Assembly: GCF_001442625.1 (NCBI RefSeq)
Contig: NZ_LMZQ01000003.1
Location: 614,012 to 678,011, forward strand
DNA length: 64,000 nucleotides
Direction of reading: 5' to 3'
From: Pedobacter ginsenosidimutans
GTDB taxonomy: Bacteria > Bacteroidota > Bacteroidia > Sphingobacteriales > Sphingobacteriaceae
Shown: positions 1 to 8,665 of the stretch, one piece after another
How the letters are laid out: the number at the start of each line of letters is the position of its first letter
How positions within the stretch are numbered: position 1 is the first letter of the stretch
Position numbers and translations under genes: made by a program
Notes under the pieces: generated by a model
Told to the model about the DNA's origin: nothing
The model's input: the letters and a program-made list of their open reading frames with translations, nothing else
The model's database searches: none

Positions 1-377
1 ACGCCCCAGCCAAATGGGAAGCCGAAATCAATCATCCGAAATAACCACCTAAAAATATACTGCCCAATGGTTGGCTGTGTGCCATCAATGCTAATCACCT
101 TTATCTTTAACACCTTCTTTCCCAAAGTTTGGCCGTCCATAGTGATTTCGCAAACCAGGTCGTAGAAAGCAAAAATTGCCAGAAAAATAAAGAAAACAAC
201 TATTGCAGCACTTCCCGACATCGCCATTTGCGCAGCGCCCATTACAACTAGGGTAATTACAGCGAGAATTAAAAATCCAGCCAGATCAATACACCTTGCA
301 GCTATACGCTCTCCGAGGCCAGCAATTTCGTAATCAATATCAATATTTTGAGCAGTGCTAATTCTGATGCTATCCAT
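1..377 (-). CDS. RDD family membrane protein, C-terminus off the left edge
   Basis: I translated this by hand from the ATG at 377. The frame stays open to the window edge (125 codons seen). The protein begins MDSIRISTAQNIDID and then reads EIAGLGERIAARCIDLAGF, the RDD-domain signature with conserved Arg and Asp at the start of the first membrane segment. A second hydrophobic segment follows (about residues 48-62), then DLVCEITMDGQTLGKKVLKI, the conserved RDD 'GqTlGKk' loop. Function of RDD proteins is generally unknown. It is divergent from the SpoIIM/MoxR/DUF58 operon, a partnership seen repeatedly in Bacteroidota. The last visible residues are about W-G. Confidence 0.85.
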   Translation of the reverse strand, partial: MDSIRISTAQNIDIDYEIAGLGERIAARCIDLAGFLILAVITLVVMGAAQMAMSGSAAIVVFFIFLAIFAFYDLVCEITMDGQTLGKKVLKIKVISIDGTQPTIGQYIFRWLFRMIDFGFPFGWG

Positions 378-575
378 ATTCAAACATAATTTTTTTTAAA
401 GATAATAGCTGTAGGCCTATCTTTATTTTTTTAAACTAAAGTTTTCTTATATTTTCATATTTAGATTGTTCAGCTATGTATATTTGTTCAGTTTGTTAAT
501 TGATTTGAAAATAATGTTGGTTTCATTTCCACAAAAAATTAGCTATTTTAAGCCGAGATTTGATAAAGCGTTTAA

Positions 576-1529
576 ATGAGAGAAGCATTATTTGTTAAAC
601 AGAATTCGAAGAAGTGGCAACATTATGATTCCATGCAACAGGCAAATCCTGATGAAGTGGCCAATCAGTTTATCGAAATTACTAACGATCTGGCTTACTC
701 AAAAACGTTTTATCCAAATTCGAAAACAACAGCTTATCTCAATGGCTTAGCCTCTAAATTACATCAATCCGTTTACAAAAACAAAAAGGAAAAATCAAAC
801 CGGTTTATCCATTTCTGGAAAACAGAACTCCCCTTAATATTTCTTCAACACAGAAAACAGGTGTTTTATGCATTGGCATTTTTCTTGATTTCTTGTGCGA
901 TTGGTGCTTTATCGGCAAAATACGATGATACCTTTGTGCGATTGATTATGGGCGATGGTTATGTAAACATGACAAATGAAAACATTGCCAAAGGTGATCC
1001 GTTTGGGGTTTATAAGCAGAGTAATGAGTTTATGATGTTTATGCAGATTGGGGTTAATAATATTTATGTTGCACTATATACCTTTGTTTTGGGTATTATA
1101 TTTTCATTTGGTTCTATCGTTTCACTATTTAGAAATGGAGTAATATTGGGCTCCTTCCAGTATTTCTTTTTTAGCAAGGGTTTAGGCTTTCAATCGGTTC
1201 TGGTTATCTGGATTCACGGCACATTAGAGATATCCGCAATTGTTTTGGCAGGTGCGGCTGGTTTAATTTTGGGCAATAGCCTTTTATTTCCCAAAACCTA
1301 TACACGTATGGCTTCAGTTTTAAAAGGAGCTAAAGATGGGCTAAAAATTGTAATTGGCCTGATACCAATTTTTATAGTTGCGGCTTTTTTTGAAAGTTTT
1401 GTTACACGACATACTGAAATGCCTGTGTGGTTAAGTATGTTCATTTTATTATCTTCTGCGGCTTTCATTATTTGGTATGTATTTATATATCCCATAAAAA
1501 TCTACAATAAACAAGCAATACTAAATTAA
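576..1529 (+). CDS. Stage II sporulation protein M (SpoIIM)-like membrane protein
   Basis: This 317-aa protein has a soluble N-terminal region (about 1-92) followed by roughly five membrane segments (about 95-113, 158-185, 200-228, 258-276, 288-308). The stretch HGTLEISAIVLAGAAG near residue 213 matches the conserved core of the SpoIIM/DUF95 family. The name comes from Bacillus sporulation, but in non-sporulating Bacteroidota the family sits beside MoxR and DUF58 genes and its role is unknown. One base separates it from the next gene, so it heads a translationally tight operon running to 6719. The family call is secure; the function is not. Confidence 0.88.
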   Translation: MREALFVKQNSKKWQHYDSMQQANPDEVANQFIEITNDLAYSKTFYPNSKTTAYLNGLASKLHQSVYKNKKEKSNRFIHFWKTELPLIFLQHRKQVFYALAFFLISCAIGALSAKYDDTFVRLIMGDGYVNMTNENIAKGDPFGVYKQSNEFMMFMQIGVNNIYVALYTFVLGIIFSFGSIVSLFRNGVILGSFQYFFFSKGLGFQSVLVIWIHGTLEISAIVLAGAAGLILGNSLLFPKTYTRMASVLKGAKDGLKIVIGLIPIFIVAAFFESFVTRHTEMPVWLSMFILLSSAAFIIWYVFIYPIKIYNKQAILN

Positions 1530-1530
1530 C

Positions 1531-2415
1531 ATGCTAGGGAAAATTGAATTTAAGAAAAGAAGAGATTTCGGGCAGGTGATCAACGACACCTTTACCTTCA
1601 TGCGTCAAAATTTTAAGCCCCTCATTAAAATATATTTCACATTTTGTGGCCTATTTGTACTGGCTAGTATGTTAACCATGTTATTACAACAATACAAAAT
1701 GGTTAATATCATCAATACCATCGGTAATGGAAGAAATACCAAAGGTTTAGGTTTTTCTGCTTTATATGGATTAGAGTATTTCCTATCTATTTTATTCTCT
1801 TTAGCAACATATGCCAGTATGAGTGTCGCCATACTTTCTTATATCGCCATATATGTGCAGAAAGGGAACCAAACGCCAACCACCGATGAGGTATGGGGAT
1901 ACTTTAAATATTATTTTTTCAGGATTTTTGGTAGTTCTATCCTATTAATTATCCTTTTATGTATTGCCTTTATGTTTTGCCTTGTACCTGGCTTCTGGCT
2001 ATTCCCCTATGTTGCCATGATGTTCCCGATAATGGTAATCGAAAATGGTTCATTAGGTTATTCATTTAACAGGAGTTTCAAAATTATTAAAGATAATTTC
2101 TGGATTACTTTCGGTACGCTGATCGTAGTATGGATTATTGTTTATGCCTGTATGAGCATGATTGTTTTACCTACAAGTTTATTTAATATGATTGGTATGT
2201 TTACGCATAAAACCCCACACATGTCTTTAACACTTACCATGATTACAACTGTTTTGCAGTCGTTATGCCAGGTATTTACCATTATCCCCATCATTACCAT
2301 TTCATTGGCCTATTTCAGTTTGGTTGAACAAAAAGAAAGCACTGGTTTAATGGAAAGGATTTCTAATTTTGGCAATACCGAAAAACCTATAGATACCAGA
2401 CCTGAAGAATATTAA
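1531..2415 (+). CDS. Multi-pass membrane protein of the SpoIIM-MoxR cluster
   Basis: This 294-aa integral membrane protein has about six hydrophobic segments (near 31-52, 80-105, 132-160, 187-210, 240-262). The N-terminus IEFKKRRDFGQVINDTFTF is typical of the uncharacterised membrane proteins, related to the glycerophosphoryl-diester-phosphodiesterase membrane domain, that sit in this operon. The segment CLVPGFWLFPYVAMMFPIMV is a typical conserved turn followed by a helix. It starts 1 bp after the SpoIIM-like gene and ends 1 bp before the DUF4129 gene. No catalytic motif is visible, and I infer a structural or scaffold membrane role only from context. Confidence 0.8.
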   Translation: MLGKIEFKKRRDFGQVINDTFTFMRQNFKPLIKIYFTFCGLFVLASMLTMLLQQYKMVNIINTIGNGRNTKGLGFSALYGLEYFLSILFSLATYASMSVAILSYIAIYVQKGNQTPTTDEVWGYFKYYFFRIFGSSILLIILLCIAFMFCLVPGFWLFPYVAMMFPIMVIENGSLGYSFNRSFKIIKDNFWITFGTLIVVWIIVYACMSMIVLPTSLFNMIGMFTHKTPHMSLTLTMITTVLQSLCQVFTIIPIITISLAYFSLVEQKESTGLMERISNFGNTEKPIDTRPEEY

Positions 2416-2416
2416 A

Positions 2417-3145
2417 ATGCAGCGTGCACTATTCCGATATCTTCTTGTTTCTCTTTTGTTTTTTATTCCGGTAATCAACAAAGCACAGACGGCTAAACCC
2501 AAGCCTGTTACTACTATAATTAAAACAGATAGCAGTAAGATTGTGGCTTCAAAATTTGATAAAGAGGCCATAAGCAATTATAAAGAACAAAAAGAGTTTC
2601 AATACGACGAAATAGGTCAACAACAATTATCGTTATGGGACAAATTTTGGTTATGGTTTTGGGATATAATCGGCCAACTGTTTCAGGGAGCAGCATCCAA
2701 CATTTTTTCCAGGTATATTTTTATCGGACTTGGGGTAGCGCTGATCATATTTATTGTGGTTAAAGTTATTGGTGCAGAAAAAATCTTCACTAAAAAATCG
2801 AAAGAAACAATCCCTCCATACGATGTAATTACCGAAAACATCCATGAGATAGATTATGAACAGGAATTACAAAGATTAGTTGCCGAAAGAAAATTCCGCT
2901 TGGCAGTTAGGCTTTTGTACCTGAGGGCACTAAAAAAACTGAGCGATGCCGAAATCATCCAATGGCAGCCCGATAAAACCAATTATAATTACTTAATGGA
3001 AATCAATAAACCAGAGCTGAGAAGCGATTTTAGCCAGCTTACCCTACAGTTCGATTATATCTGGTATGGCGATTTTCCTATTGATGAGGTGAAATTCGAC
3101 CCTATTAAGCAATCGTTTAACCAGTTTAACAACCAGATTAAATGA
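2417..3145 (+). CDS. DUF4129 domain-containing exported/membrane protein
   Basis: This 242-aa protein has an N-terminal signal peptide (residues 1-23, ending NKAQ), a tryptophan-rich periplasmic stretch (LWDKFWLWFWDIIGQLFQ, about 75-92) and one membrane segment (about 98-118). The C-terminal cytoplasmic DUF4129 domain (about 140-238) contains LAVRLLYLRALKKL and YIWYGDFPID. DUF4129 proteins occur next to MoxR/DUF58 genes in many phyla. It overlaps the next gene by 4 bp (ATGA), which indicates translational coupling. Function is unknown, though involvement in envelope or exopolymer processing has been suggested for related clusters. Confidence 0.85.
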   Translation: MQRALFRYLLVSLLFFIPVINKAQTAKPKPVTTIIKTDSSKIVASKFDKEAISNYKEQKEFQYDEIGQQQLSLWDKFWLWFWDIIGQLFQGAASNIFSRYIFIGLGVALIIFIVVKVIGAEKIFTKKSKETIPPYDVITENIHEIDYEQELQRLVAERKFRLAVRLLYLRALKKLSDAEIIQWQPDKTNYNYLMEINKPELRSDFSQLTLQFDYIWYGDFPIDEVKFDPIKQSFNQFNNQIK

Positions 3146-4332
3146 AAGGCTACAAATTATACCTGATTATTGGTTCCATTCTAATTTTGGGTTATTTAAT
3201 TGCGCAGTATAATAAGCCTACACCAACAAACTGGGCGCCAACATATGCTACTAAAGATAAAATCCCTTACGGAACATATATTTTATACAATAGAATCAAA
3301 GATATTCTGCCATCGGCAAGTATTCAACAGTCAAAAGCTGCGGTTTACACTACGTTAAAATCTAAAAAATTCAATAAAACCGCTTACATAATCGTTGCGC
3401 AAAAGACAGACATTAGTAAAACTGATCTTGAACAGCTGATAAAATATATGCGAGCTGGAAATGATGTATTTATAGCCACTTATGATTTAGGAAAAATAAG
3501 GAAGGAACTTAAAATACAAACTTCTACTGCAATGTCTTCCGAAGGAAGTACCTTAAATTTCACCAATCCAGAACTAAAAACTGATGCAAACTATGGTTTT
3601 GAAAGAGGTATCGGAAGCCAGTATTTTAGTAAGGTAGACAGCAGCAAAACGACAATACTTGGGGTAAATGGGAAAGGCCAGCCTAATTTTATCCGTTATG
3701 CTTACGGAAAAGGCAATCTCTACCTTATCGCCGAACCCGGTTTTTACACCAATTTCAATCTCCTCGATAAATATGGCGCAGAATATGCCGCTAAAACCTT
3801 GAGTTATTTACACGGAAATAAGCAGCTCATTTTTGATGAATATTTTTCTACCCAAAAGAACACTGCTACCGATATGCTCAGGGTATTTTTTAAACATCCT
3901 GAACTGAAGTTTGCATACTATCTGGCAATACTTAGTCTGATAATTTTTGTCTTGTATGACATTAAGCGCAGGCAAAGAATTATCCCAATCGCAGATCCGC
4001 TTACTAATTCCTCATTGGCCTTTGTTAATGTGGTGGGCAGCGTTTATTACCACGAGCGGAACAACCTCGATATAGCCTTAAAAAAGATCAATTACTTTAT
4101 GGAGTACTTGAGGACCAGGTATTATATAAAGACCAACGATATCGACAGCAAATTTGCTCAGGTGCTCATAGAGAAAACAGGCATTAACGAAGCACTGGCC
4201 AAAACCCTGACCAAACATTTTATCCAAACGCCAACAATGGGCGATTTAAGCGATACCCAATTGATTAATTTAAACGAAAGCATAGAACAGTTTTATAAAA
4301 ATACGCAAAGCAATGGAACAAGAACAGTTTAA
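3142..4332 (+). CDS. DUF4350 domain-containing membrane protein
   Basis: This 396-aa protein has an N-terminal membrane anchor (residues 5-20), an extracytoplasmic DUF4350-type domain and a second membrane segment near 253-271 (FAYYLAILSLIIFVLYD). A basic stretch (KRRQR) follows it, and a C-terminal cytoplasmic helical domain comes last. DUF4350 domains have a glutamine-amidotransferase-like fold, seen here in the ligand-loop pattern AYGKGNLYLIAEP. Its start overlaps DUF4129 by 4 bp and its end overlaps the MoxR gene by 20 bp. The operon order DUF4129-DUF4350-MoxR-DUF58 is a recognised genomic module, so co-function is very likely although the activity is unknown. Confidence 0.85.
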   Translation: MKGYKLYLIIGSILILGYLIAQYNKPTPTNWAPTYATKDKIPYGTYILYNRIKDILPSASIQQSKAAVYTTLKSKKFNKTAYIIVAQKTDISKTDLEQLIKYMRAGNDVFIATYDLGKIRKELKIQTSTAMSSEGSTLNFTNPELKTDANYGFERGIGSQYFSKVDSSKTTILGVNGKGQPNFIRYAYGKGNLYLIAEPGFYTNFNLLDKYGAEYAAKTLSYLHGNKQLIFDEYFSTQKNTATDMLRVFFKHPELKFAYYLAILSLIIFVLYDIKRRQRIIPIADPLTNSSLAFVNVVGSVYYHERNNLDIALKKINYFMEYLRTRYYIKTNDIDSKFAQVLIEKTGINEALAKTLTKHFIQTPTMGDLSDTQLINLNESIEQFYKNTQSNGTRTV

Positions 4333-5290
4333 CCCACGTACCGATTTAAGTGCCTTAAATGAAGCTGTAAATCAAATCAGAAATGTACTTGGAAATATCA
4401 TTATCGGCCAAAAACAGGTTATTGATTTCTTAATTGTTGGTTTGCTTGCCGACGGGCACATCTTAATTGAGGGCGTACCTGGTGTAGCCAAAACGCTGAG
4501 CGCTAAATTGCTAGCAAAATCTATTGATGCACAATTTTCGAGGGTTCAGTTTACACCCGATTTAATGCCATCTGATGTTTTAGGAACCCCGATTTTTAAT
4601 ACCAAAACAGGAGATTTCGAATTTAGGAAAGGCCCTATTTTTGGTAATATTATTCTGGTTGATGAGATTAACCGTGCACCGGCAAAAACCCAATCAGCCT
4701 TGTTCGAGGTGATGGAAGAACGCCAGGTAACCATAGATGGTCATACCTATATTATGGATGAGCCTTTTATGGTATTGGCCACACAGAACCCGATTGAGCA
4801 GGAAGGCACATATCGCCTGCCTGAAGCACAATTGGATAGATTTTTATTCAAAATAGAGGTTAAATACCCTTCTCTAGAGGAGGAAACTGCGATTTTAATG
4901 GCTCAGCATACCTTAGTTAATAAAACATTATTAAACGAAGTAAAACCAGTATTGTCTGTTAAACAGATACAAGAGGCTAGGGCAATCATCCGCAACTTGT
5001 TTGTAGAGCCAAAATTATTGGAGTTTATCGCCAAAATCGTAAATGAAACCCGCAACAATTCATCACTTTATCTCGGCGCTTCGCCAAGGGCATCTTTAGC
5101 AATTGTACATAGTGCAAAAGCTTTCGCTGCTATTCAAAACCGCGATTTTGTTACACCTGAAGATATTATTGCCGTTGCAGGACCAGTATTAGCGCACAGG
5201 ATATTGTTATCACCTGAAAAAGAAATGGAAGGATTAACTACAAGCGACATTGTTAGCCAGATTATCAAAAAAATTGAAGTACCGCGGTAG
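4313..5290 (+). CDS. MoxR family AAA+ ATPase
   Basis: This 325-aa protein is full length for MoxR ATPases. Walker A is GVPGVAKT (residues 54-61), Walker B is ILVDEINRAPAKTQ, and the arginine-bearing segment LPEAQLDRF follows ATQNPIEQEGTYR, the MoxR hallmark. MoxR proteins act as chaperone-like ATPases that mature von Willebrand A domain partners, normally the DUF58/VWA protein encoded just downstream. The ATG lies inside the previous gene (20-bp overlap). The following 82 bp are a non-coding run of short 'cagtt' repeats before the DUF58 gene. Confidence 0.95.
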   Translation: MEQEQFNPRTDLSALNEAVNQIRNVLGNIIIGQKQVIDFLIVGLLADGHILIEGVPGVAKTLSAKLLAKSIDAQFSRVQFTPDLMPSDVLGTPIFNTKTGDFEFRKGPIFGNIILVDEINRAPAKTQSALFEVMEERQVTIDGHTYIMDEPFMVLATQNPIEQEGTYRLPEAQLDRFLFKIEVKYPSLEEETAILMAQHTLVNKTLLNEVKPVLSVKQIQEARAIIRNLFVEPKLLEFIAKIVNETRNNSSLYLGASPRASLAIVHSAKAFAAIQNRDFVTPEDIIAVAGPVLAHRILLSPEKEMEGLTTSDIVSQIIKKIEVPR

Positions 5291-5372
5291 GTCAGTTATC
5301 AGTCGCCAATTTTCAGTTTACAGTTGGCTACTTACAGTTAACCAGTTTAAACACTTAACCGATTAAACAACA

Positions 5373-6719
5373 TTGAAAAAATTCTTTCAGCAATATTATA
5401 ACAATCTATTCCTAAGCGATCGCTTATTTGCAGCTTTAGGCCTCTGCATTGTGCTTTTTTTGTTGAAGTTCTTTTTTGCGTGGCTGGGCGATATCCCTGA
5501 AATTGCCACCGGTGCTGTATTTGTTTTATTTTTTATCGATATTTTTATTCTATACCGAAATACCCAAGGGATTGATGCCAAAAGAATTACCTCAAAACGT
5601 TTGAGTAATGGCGATGAAAATCCGATACAAATCGAAATCAAGAATAGGTATGGTTTTGGGGTAAATGCGAGGGTGATTGATGAAGTACCTTTTCAGTTTC
5701 AACTCCGGGATAAAGATTTTAAGCTTCACCTAAAATCTGCTGAAGTAAAATCGATCCACTACAACCTACGGCCAACGAAACGTGGCGAGTACGATTTTGG
5801 CTTTATTAGAGCGTATATCAGTTCACCTCTGGGCTTAATCAACCGCCGTTATAACTTTGATGGCGCCAGGATCCTGCCTGTTTTTCCTTCTTTTATTAAT
5901 CTTGGTCAATACGAATTGATGGCCGCCTCGCGCTATTTAACAGAATTCGGGATTAAAAAAATCAGGAAAGTTGGACAAAGCAGCGAATTCGACCAGATTA
6001 AAAATTATGTAGGTGGCGACGATATCCGTACCATTAACTGGAAAGCTACCGCCAGAAAAGGTGGCTTAATGGTGAATACCTATACAGACGAGAAATCGCA
6101 GAATATTTATTGCGTTATTGATAAATCGCGTGTAATGCGCATGCCTTTCGAAGGATTAAGCCTGCTCGATTATGCTATAAATGCAACCGTTGCACTTTCG
6201 AAAGTGGCCATGCTTAAAGAAGATAAGGCAGGTTTAATTACGATATCTGAAAATATCGGCGCTGTTGTACCAGCTGATCGTAAAGCTTCTCAGCTTGGCA
6301 GCATTATGAATGTGCTTTACAAAGAAAAAACAAGATACCTTGAAAGTAATCTCGAGGCTCTATATTCCGCGGTACGATCAGTAGTGAAACAAAGGGGGCT
6401 TTTGGTTTTCTTTACCAATTTCGAAAGTTTATCGGCACTACAAAGACAGTTACCTTACTTAAAAAGAATAGCAAAATATCACTTATTGGTTGTGGTATTT
6501 TTCGAAAATACAGAACTAAAAGAATTAAGTACAGCACCTGCAAAAGATGTAGAAGGCATTTACCACAAAACCATCGCCGAGAAATTTATCTACGAGAAAA
6601 AACTAATGGTTAAGGAACTCAACAAACATGGTATATTAGCTATCCTTACCCCTCCCCAAAAACTTACTGTTAATGTAATTAACCAGTATTTGGCGTTAAA
6701 GGCACAACAGCGAATTTAG
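5373..6719 (+). CDS. DUF58 domain-containing protein (VWA-like partner of MoxR)
   Basis: This 448-aa protein starts with a TTG codon; no in-frame ATG lies near, and the product MKKFFQQYYNNLF is a plausible N-terminus. Two membrane segments (about 20-37 and 43-61) precede a cytoplasmic part. The DUF58 signature IKNYVGGDDIRTINWKATAR lies near residues 210-229. The following VWA-like fold has DKSRV where a canonical MIDAS would read DxSxS, so metal binding may be degenerate. It is expected to be the substrate or partner of the MoxR ATPase. The 3' side runs directly into the REP/transposase region. Confidence 0.9.
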   Translation: MKKFFQQYYNNLFLSDRLFAALGLCIVLFLLKFFFAWLGDIPEIATGAVFVLFFIDIFILYRNTQGIDAKRITSKRLSNGDENPIQIEIKNRYGFGVNARVIDEVPFQFQLRDKDFKLHLKSAEVKSIHYNLRPTKRGEYDFGFIRAYISSPLGLINRRYNFDGARILPVFPSFINLGQYELMAASRYLTEFGIKKIRKVGQSSEFDQIKNYVGGDDIRTINWKATARKGGLMVNTYTDEKSQNIYCVIDKSRVMRMPFEGLSLLDYAINATVALSKVAMLKEDKAGLITISENIGAVVPADRKASQLGSIMNVLYKEKTRYLESNLEALYSAVRSVVKQRGLLVFFTNFESLSALQRQLPYLKRIAKYHLLVVVFFENTELKELSTAPAKDVEGIYHKTIAEKFIYEKKLMVKELNKHGILAILTPPQKLTVNVINQYLALKAQQRI

Positions 6720-6750
6720 TCACGAGTCCTTAGTCTGTAGTCCAAAGTCG

Positions 6751-6778
6751 GACTCATGACTGAAGACTACTGACTTTA
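6751..6778 (+). repeat. 28-bp direct repeat, left copy, flanking the RAYT gene
   Basis: The 28 bases beginning gactcatgactgaagac recur exactly at 7483-7510 on the same strand, bracketing the transposase gene and both palindromes. Upstream of each copy the DNA is a degenerate run of 'agtc' units, so the similarity extends further with mismatches. It may be a duplicated target region or part of the mobile unit. Confidence 0.75.
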
Positions 6779-6783
6779 ATCCT

Positions 6784-6805
6784 CGGTCTGTGTCCTCACA
6801 GACCG
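6784..6805. repeat. REP-like palindrome downstream of the RAYT gene
   Basis: This is a perfect 9-bp stem, CGGTCTGTG / CACAGACCG, with a 4-nt loop (TCCT). Read on the minus strand, the loop is AGGA. The same stem occurs inverted at 7404-7427 on the other side of the transposase, so the two palindromes form a REP pair around the gene. Its place just past the minus-strand stop codon would also let it act as an mRNA 3' hairpin. Confidence 0.75.
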
Positions 6806-6813
6806 AAATAAAA

Positions 6814-7374
6814 TTAAAGGAGATTCCTATAATCAGTTAAAAATCCAAAATTGTCTATACCAGTTTCGTAAAATCTGGCAGAAGACCATTCATAATCTTC
6901 TGGTTGTTCACTTAGTTGCCATTGCACTTGTAAAGGATTATAATGTATATAATCTATTTTTTGCTCAAGTTTATCCTGCGTATCCAAAAGAATAGCTAAG
7001 GGATCACGCTGCCATAAACGAAAATTTCTTTCGCCATCAGATACTTTAAAATATGGCAATGCATCTGGATGATTAAGTTTTAAATCCTGAAAAATTTGAT
7101 GAGAAGTGTACTTGTTAAAACTTGCATGAGGCATTTCTTTTCCATTAGTTTCAATCATTTGCCATATTAAATGTAAATGATTTGGCATAATCACAAAAGC
7201 ATAAACGATAATTTTCTTTCTCTTTACAAGCACCCTTAAGGTATCTATTAATATGGTTTTGTACCTGGTTTGAGAAAATATCTTTTTCCAGTCTTTAACC
7301 GTATCCGTCCAAAAATATACTTCACCCAAAAGCATTTTTGAGTTGCGATCTTGTTTGAAAATATTATTGTCCAT
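6814..7374 (-). CDS. REP-associated tyrosine transposase (RAYT, Y1 HUH family)
   Basis: This 186-aa protein carries the HUH motif MPNHLHLIW (His66, His68) preceded by the hydrophobic strand KKIIVYAFVI. The RAYT C-terminal signature is YIHYNPLQ (143-150) followed by PEDYEWSSARFY. Tyr142 or Tyr143 near the YIHYNP segment is a candidate nucleophile. RAYT proteins are domesticated IS200/IS605-like transposases that bind and cleave single-stranded REP palindromes. Perfect REP-like hairpins lie on both sides in opposite orientation (6784-6805 and 7404-7427), inside a 28-bp direct repeat. The gene looks intact and is a single-copy insertion between the DUF58 operon and the NA37-family gene. Confidence 0.88.
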   Translation of the reverse strand: MDNNIFKQDRNSKMLLGEVYFWTDTVKDWKKIFSQTRYKTILIDTLRVLVKRKKIIVYAFVIMPNHLHLIWQMIETNGKEMPHASFNKYTSHQIFQDLKLNHPDALPYFKVSDGERNFRLWQRDPLAILLDTQDKLEQKIDYIHYNPLQVQWQLSEQPEDYEWSSARFYETGIDNFGFLTDYRNLL

Positions 7375-7403
7375 TATTTAAAAATAGAAAATAAAATTTA
7401 GTT

Positions 7404-7427
7404 CCGGTCTGTGGGGACACAGACCGG
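7404..7427. repeat. REP-like palindrome upstream of the RAYT gene
   Basis: This is a perfect 10-bp stem, CCGGTCTGTG / CACAGACCGG, with loop GGGA. It shares the same stem as 6784-6805 but in the opposite orientation, judged by the purine-rich loop. It lies 30 bp before the transposase start codon, a position where it could also affect that gene's expression. Confidence 0.78.
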
Positions 7428-7482
7428 GGAATTGGCACAACAAAGGATTTAGTCCTCAGTCTTGAGTCCGTAGTCTAAAATC

Positions 7483-7510
7483 GACTCATGACTGAAGACT
7501 ACTGACTTTA
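7483..7510 (+). repeat. 28-bp direct repeat, right copy, flanking the RAYT gene
   Basis: This is an exact repeat of 6751-6778. It ends 9 bp from the stop codon of the next minus-strand gene (7520-8578) and marks the right limit of the RAYT/REP unit. Confidence 0.75.
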
Positions 7511-7519
7511 GACTAAAAC

Positions 7520-8578
7520 CTACTCCTCTTCCCTAAAATACACTTTGTAAAAGTTCATCGATTTATCATCGTCGTAACCTTTTTCGATCATATCTTTATT
7601 GCCATGAATATAGATGTGGAAGTTCTTATCCAGCTTTAATACGCTTTTATAGGCACGGGCCTGTTTTTTAACAGCAGATTCGGCGATTTCAAAATTATCG
7701 GCAATCGGACTTTCGTACTCTTGCTCGTAATTCTTCTTATAATTTTTGAACGATTCAATCCCTTCGGCATTACCAATTACTTCATTACCGAATTCCTCAA
7801 TATCGAAGGTTTCTTTTTCTTTGAAATACTTCATCGAGCGGTTTAAGAGATCGATTTTATCTGCTTTGCTGATTTCGTAATCATCATCCAGTTTCTGCGT
7901 AACAAAGTTTTTGTAAACCCCTAAAACATTACTGGTTTGGTTATAGCTGTCGTTCCTGATTTTCAGCTTCAAGAATTCATCTTTCCAGTAAACAGCAGAA
8001 TCGTTACTACTTTTCGATTGATCCAACACCACAACTTTGTAACCTTCTTCTTTATCAACGTTAAAAATCAGGCAGCCTTTATCCAATTTATTAATGCTGA
8101 TGGCTTCTTGCTCGTAACTTACATTAAAGCCATCCTGTTCAGGATAAACTTTTAGGTAAGTATCTTTTGTTTCGGATTTAAAAACGCCAACCACATCCAA
8201 TTGCTCGCCTTCTATCTGCACCTTTTCGAAATAAGCGACATAAAGCTCGCCAGATTTAATTTTTGGGTGGTTGGCCACATCGTATAAATGTTTGGCCAGT
8301 TGTTGCGAATCTTCGTGAAAAAGTTCGTTGTTTTCGAAAATTTCATGAACGAAATGGAATACTTCGTTCAACTCCAGATTATCGTTGGGATGATAAAAAC
8401 GGTAGACTTCATTTACCTTTTCGAAAGGTTTTAAGAAATACTGCATCAACAGGTTTCCCAATACTTCATCATCAATTTTTAGAGGCGCATCAGATAATTT
8501 ATAATACTCCTCAAGCAATTTATTGCCTGTATGGTGGATAGAAAGTTGCTTAAGTGAAGCCTCGAAAAATGAAATCAT
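7520..8578 (-). CDS. Nucleoid-associated protein (NA37/YejK family)
   Basis: This 352-aa acidic protein is recognised from the N-terminus MISFFEASLKQLSIHHTGNK and from KSGELYVAYF and DVVGVFKSE, conserved features of the 37-kDa nucleoid-associated (NdpA/YejK) family. The family associates with the nucleoid, and its biochemical role is poorly defined. The length agrees with the usual 330-350 aa. It is a single-gene unit facing away from the MarR/GNAT operon, with 87 bp of non-coding DNA between them. No promoter was picked out with confidence. Confidence 0.85.
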   Translation of the reverse strand: MISFFEASLKQLSIHHTGNKLLEEYYKLSDAPLKIDDEVLGNLLMQYFLKPFEKVNEVYRFYHPNDNLELNEVFHFVHEIFENNELFHEDSQQLAKHLYDVANHPKIKSGELYVAYFEKVQIEGEQLDVVGVFKSETKDTYLKVYPEQDGFNVSYEQEAISINKLDKGCLIFNVDKEEGYKVVVLDQSKSSNDSAVYWKDEFLKLKIRNDSYNQTSNVLGVYKNFVTQKLDDDYEISKADKIDLLNRSMKYFKEKETFDIEEFGNEVIGNAEGIESFKNYKKNYEQEYESPIADNFEIAESAVKKQARAYKSVLKLDKNFHIYIHGNKDMIEKGYDDDKSMNFYKVYFREEE

Positions 8579-8665
8579 GGGGGCAAAAATAGTAAAATCA
8601 TTGGTTAACCCTCTCCGTCAATCAATCATTTTCCCAATCCATCATCCAATCATTCTATCCTTCAC

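Noticed and set aside
7937..8541. Plus-strand ORFs opposite the nucleoid-associated protein gene
   Set aside because: They are shadows of the NA37 family coding frame without any motif or start signal.
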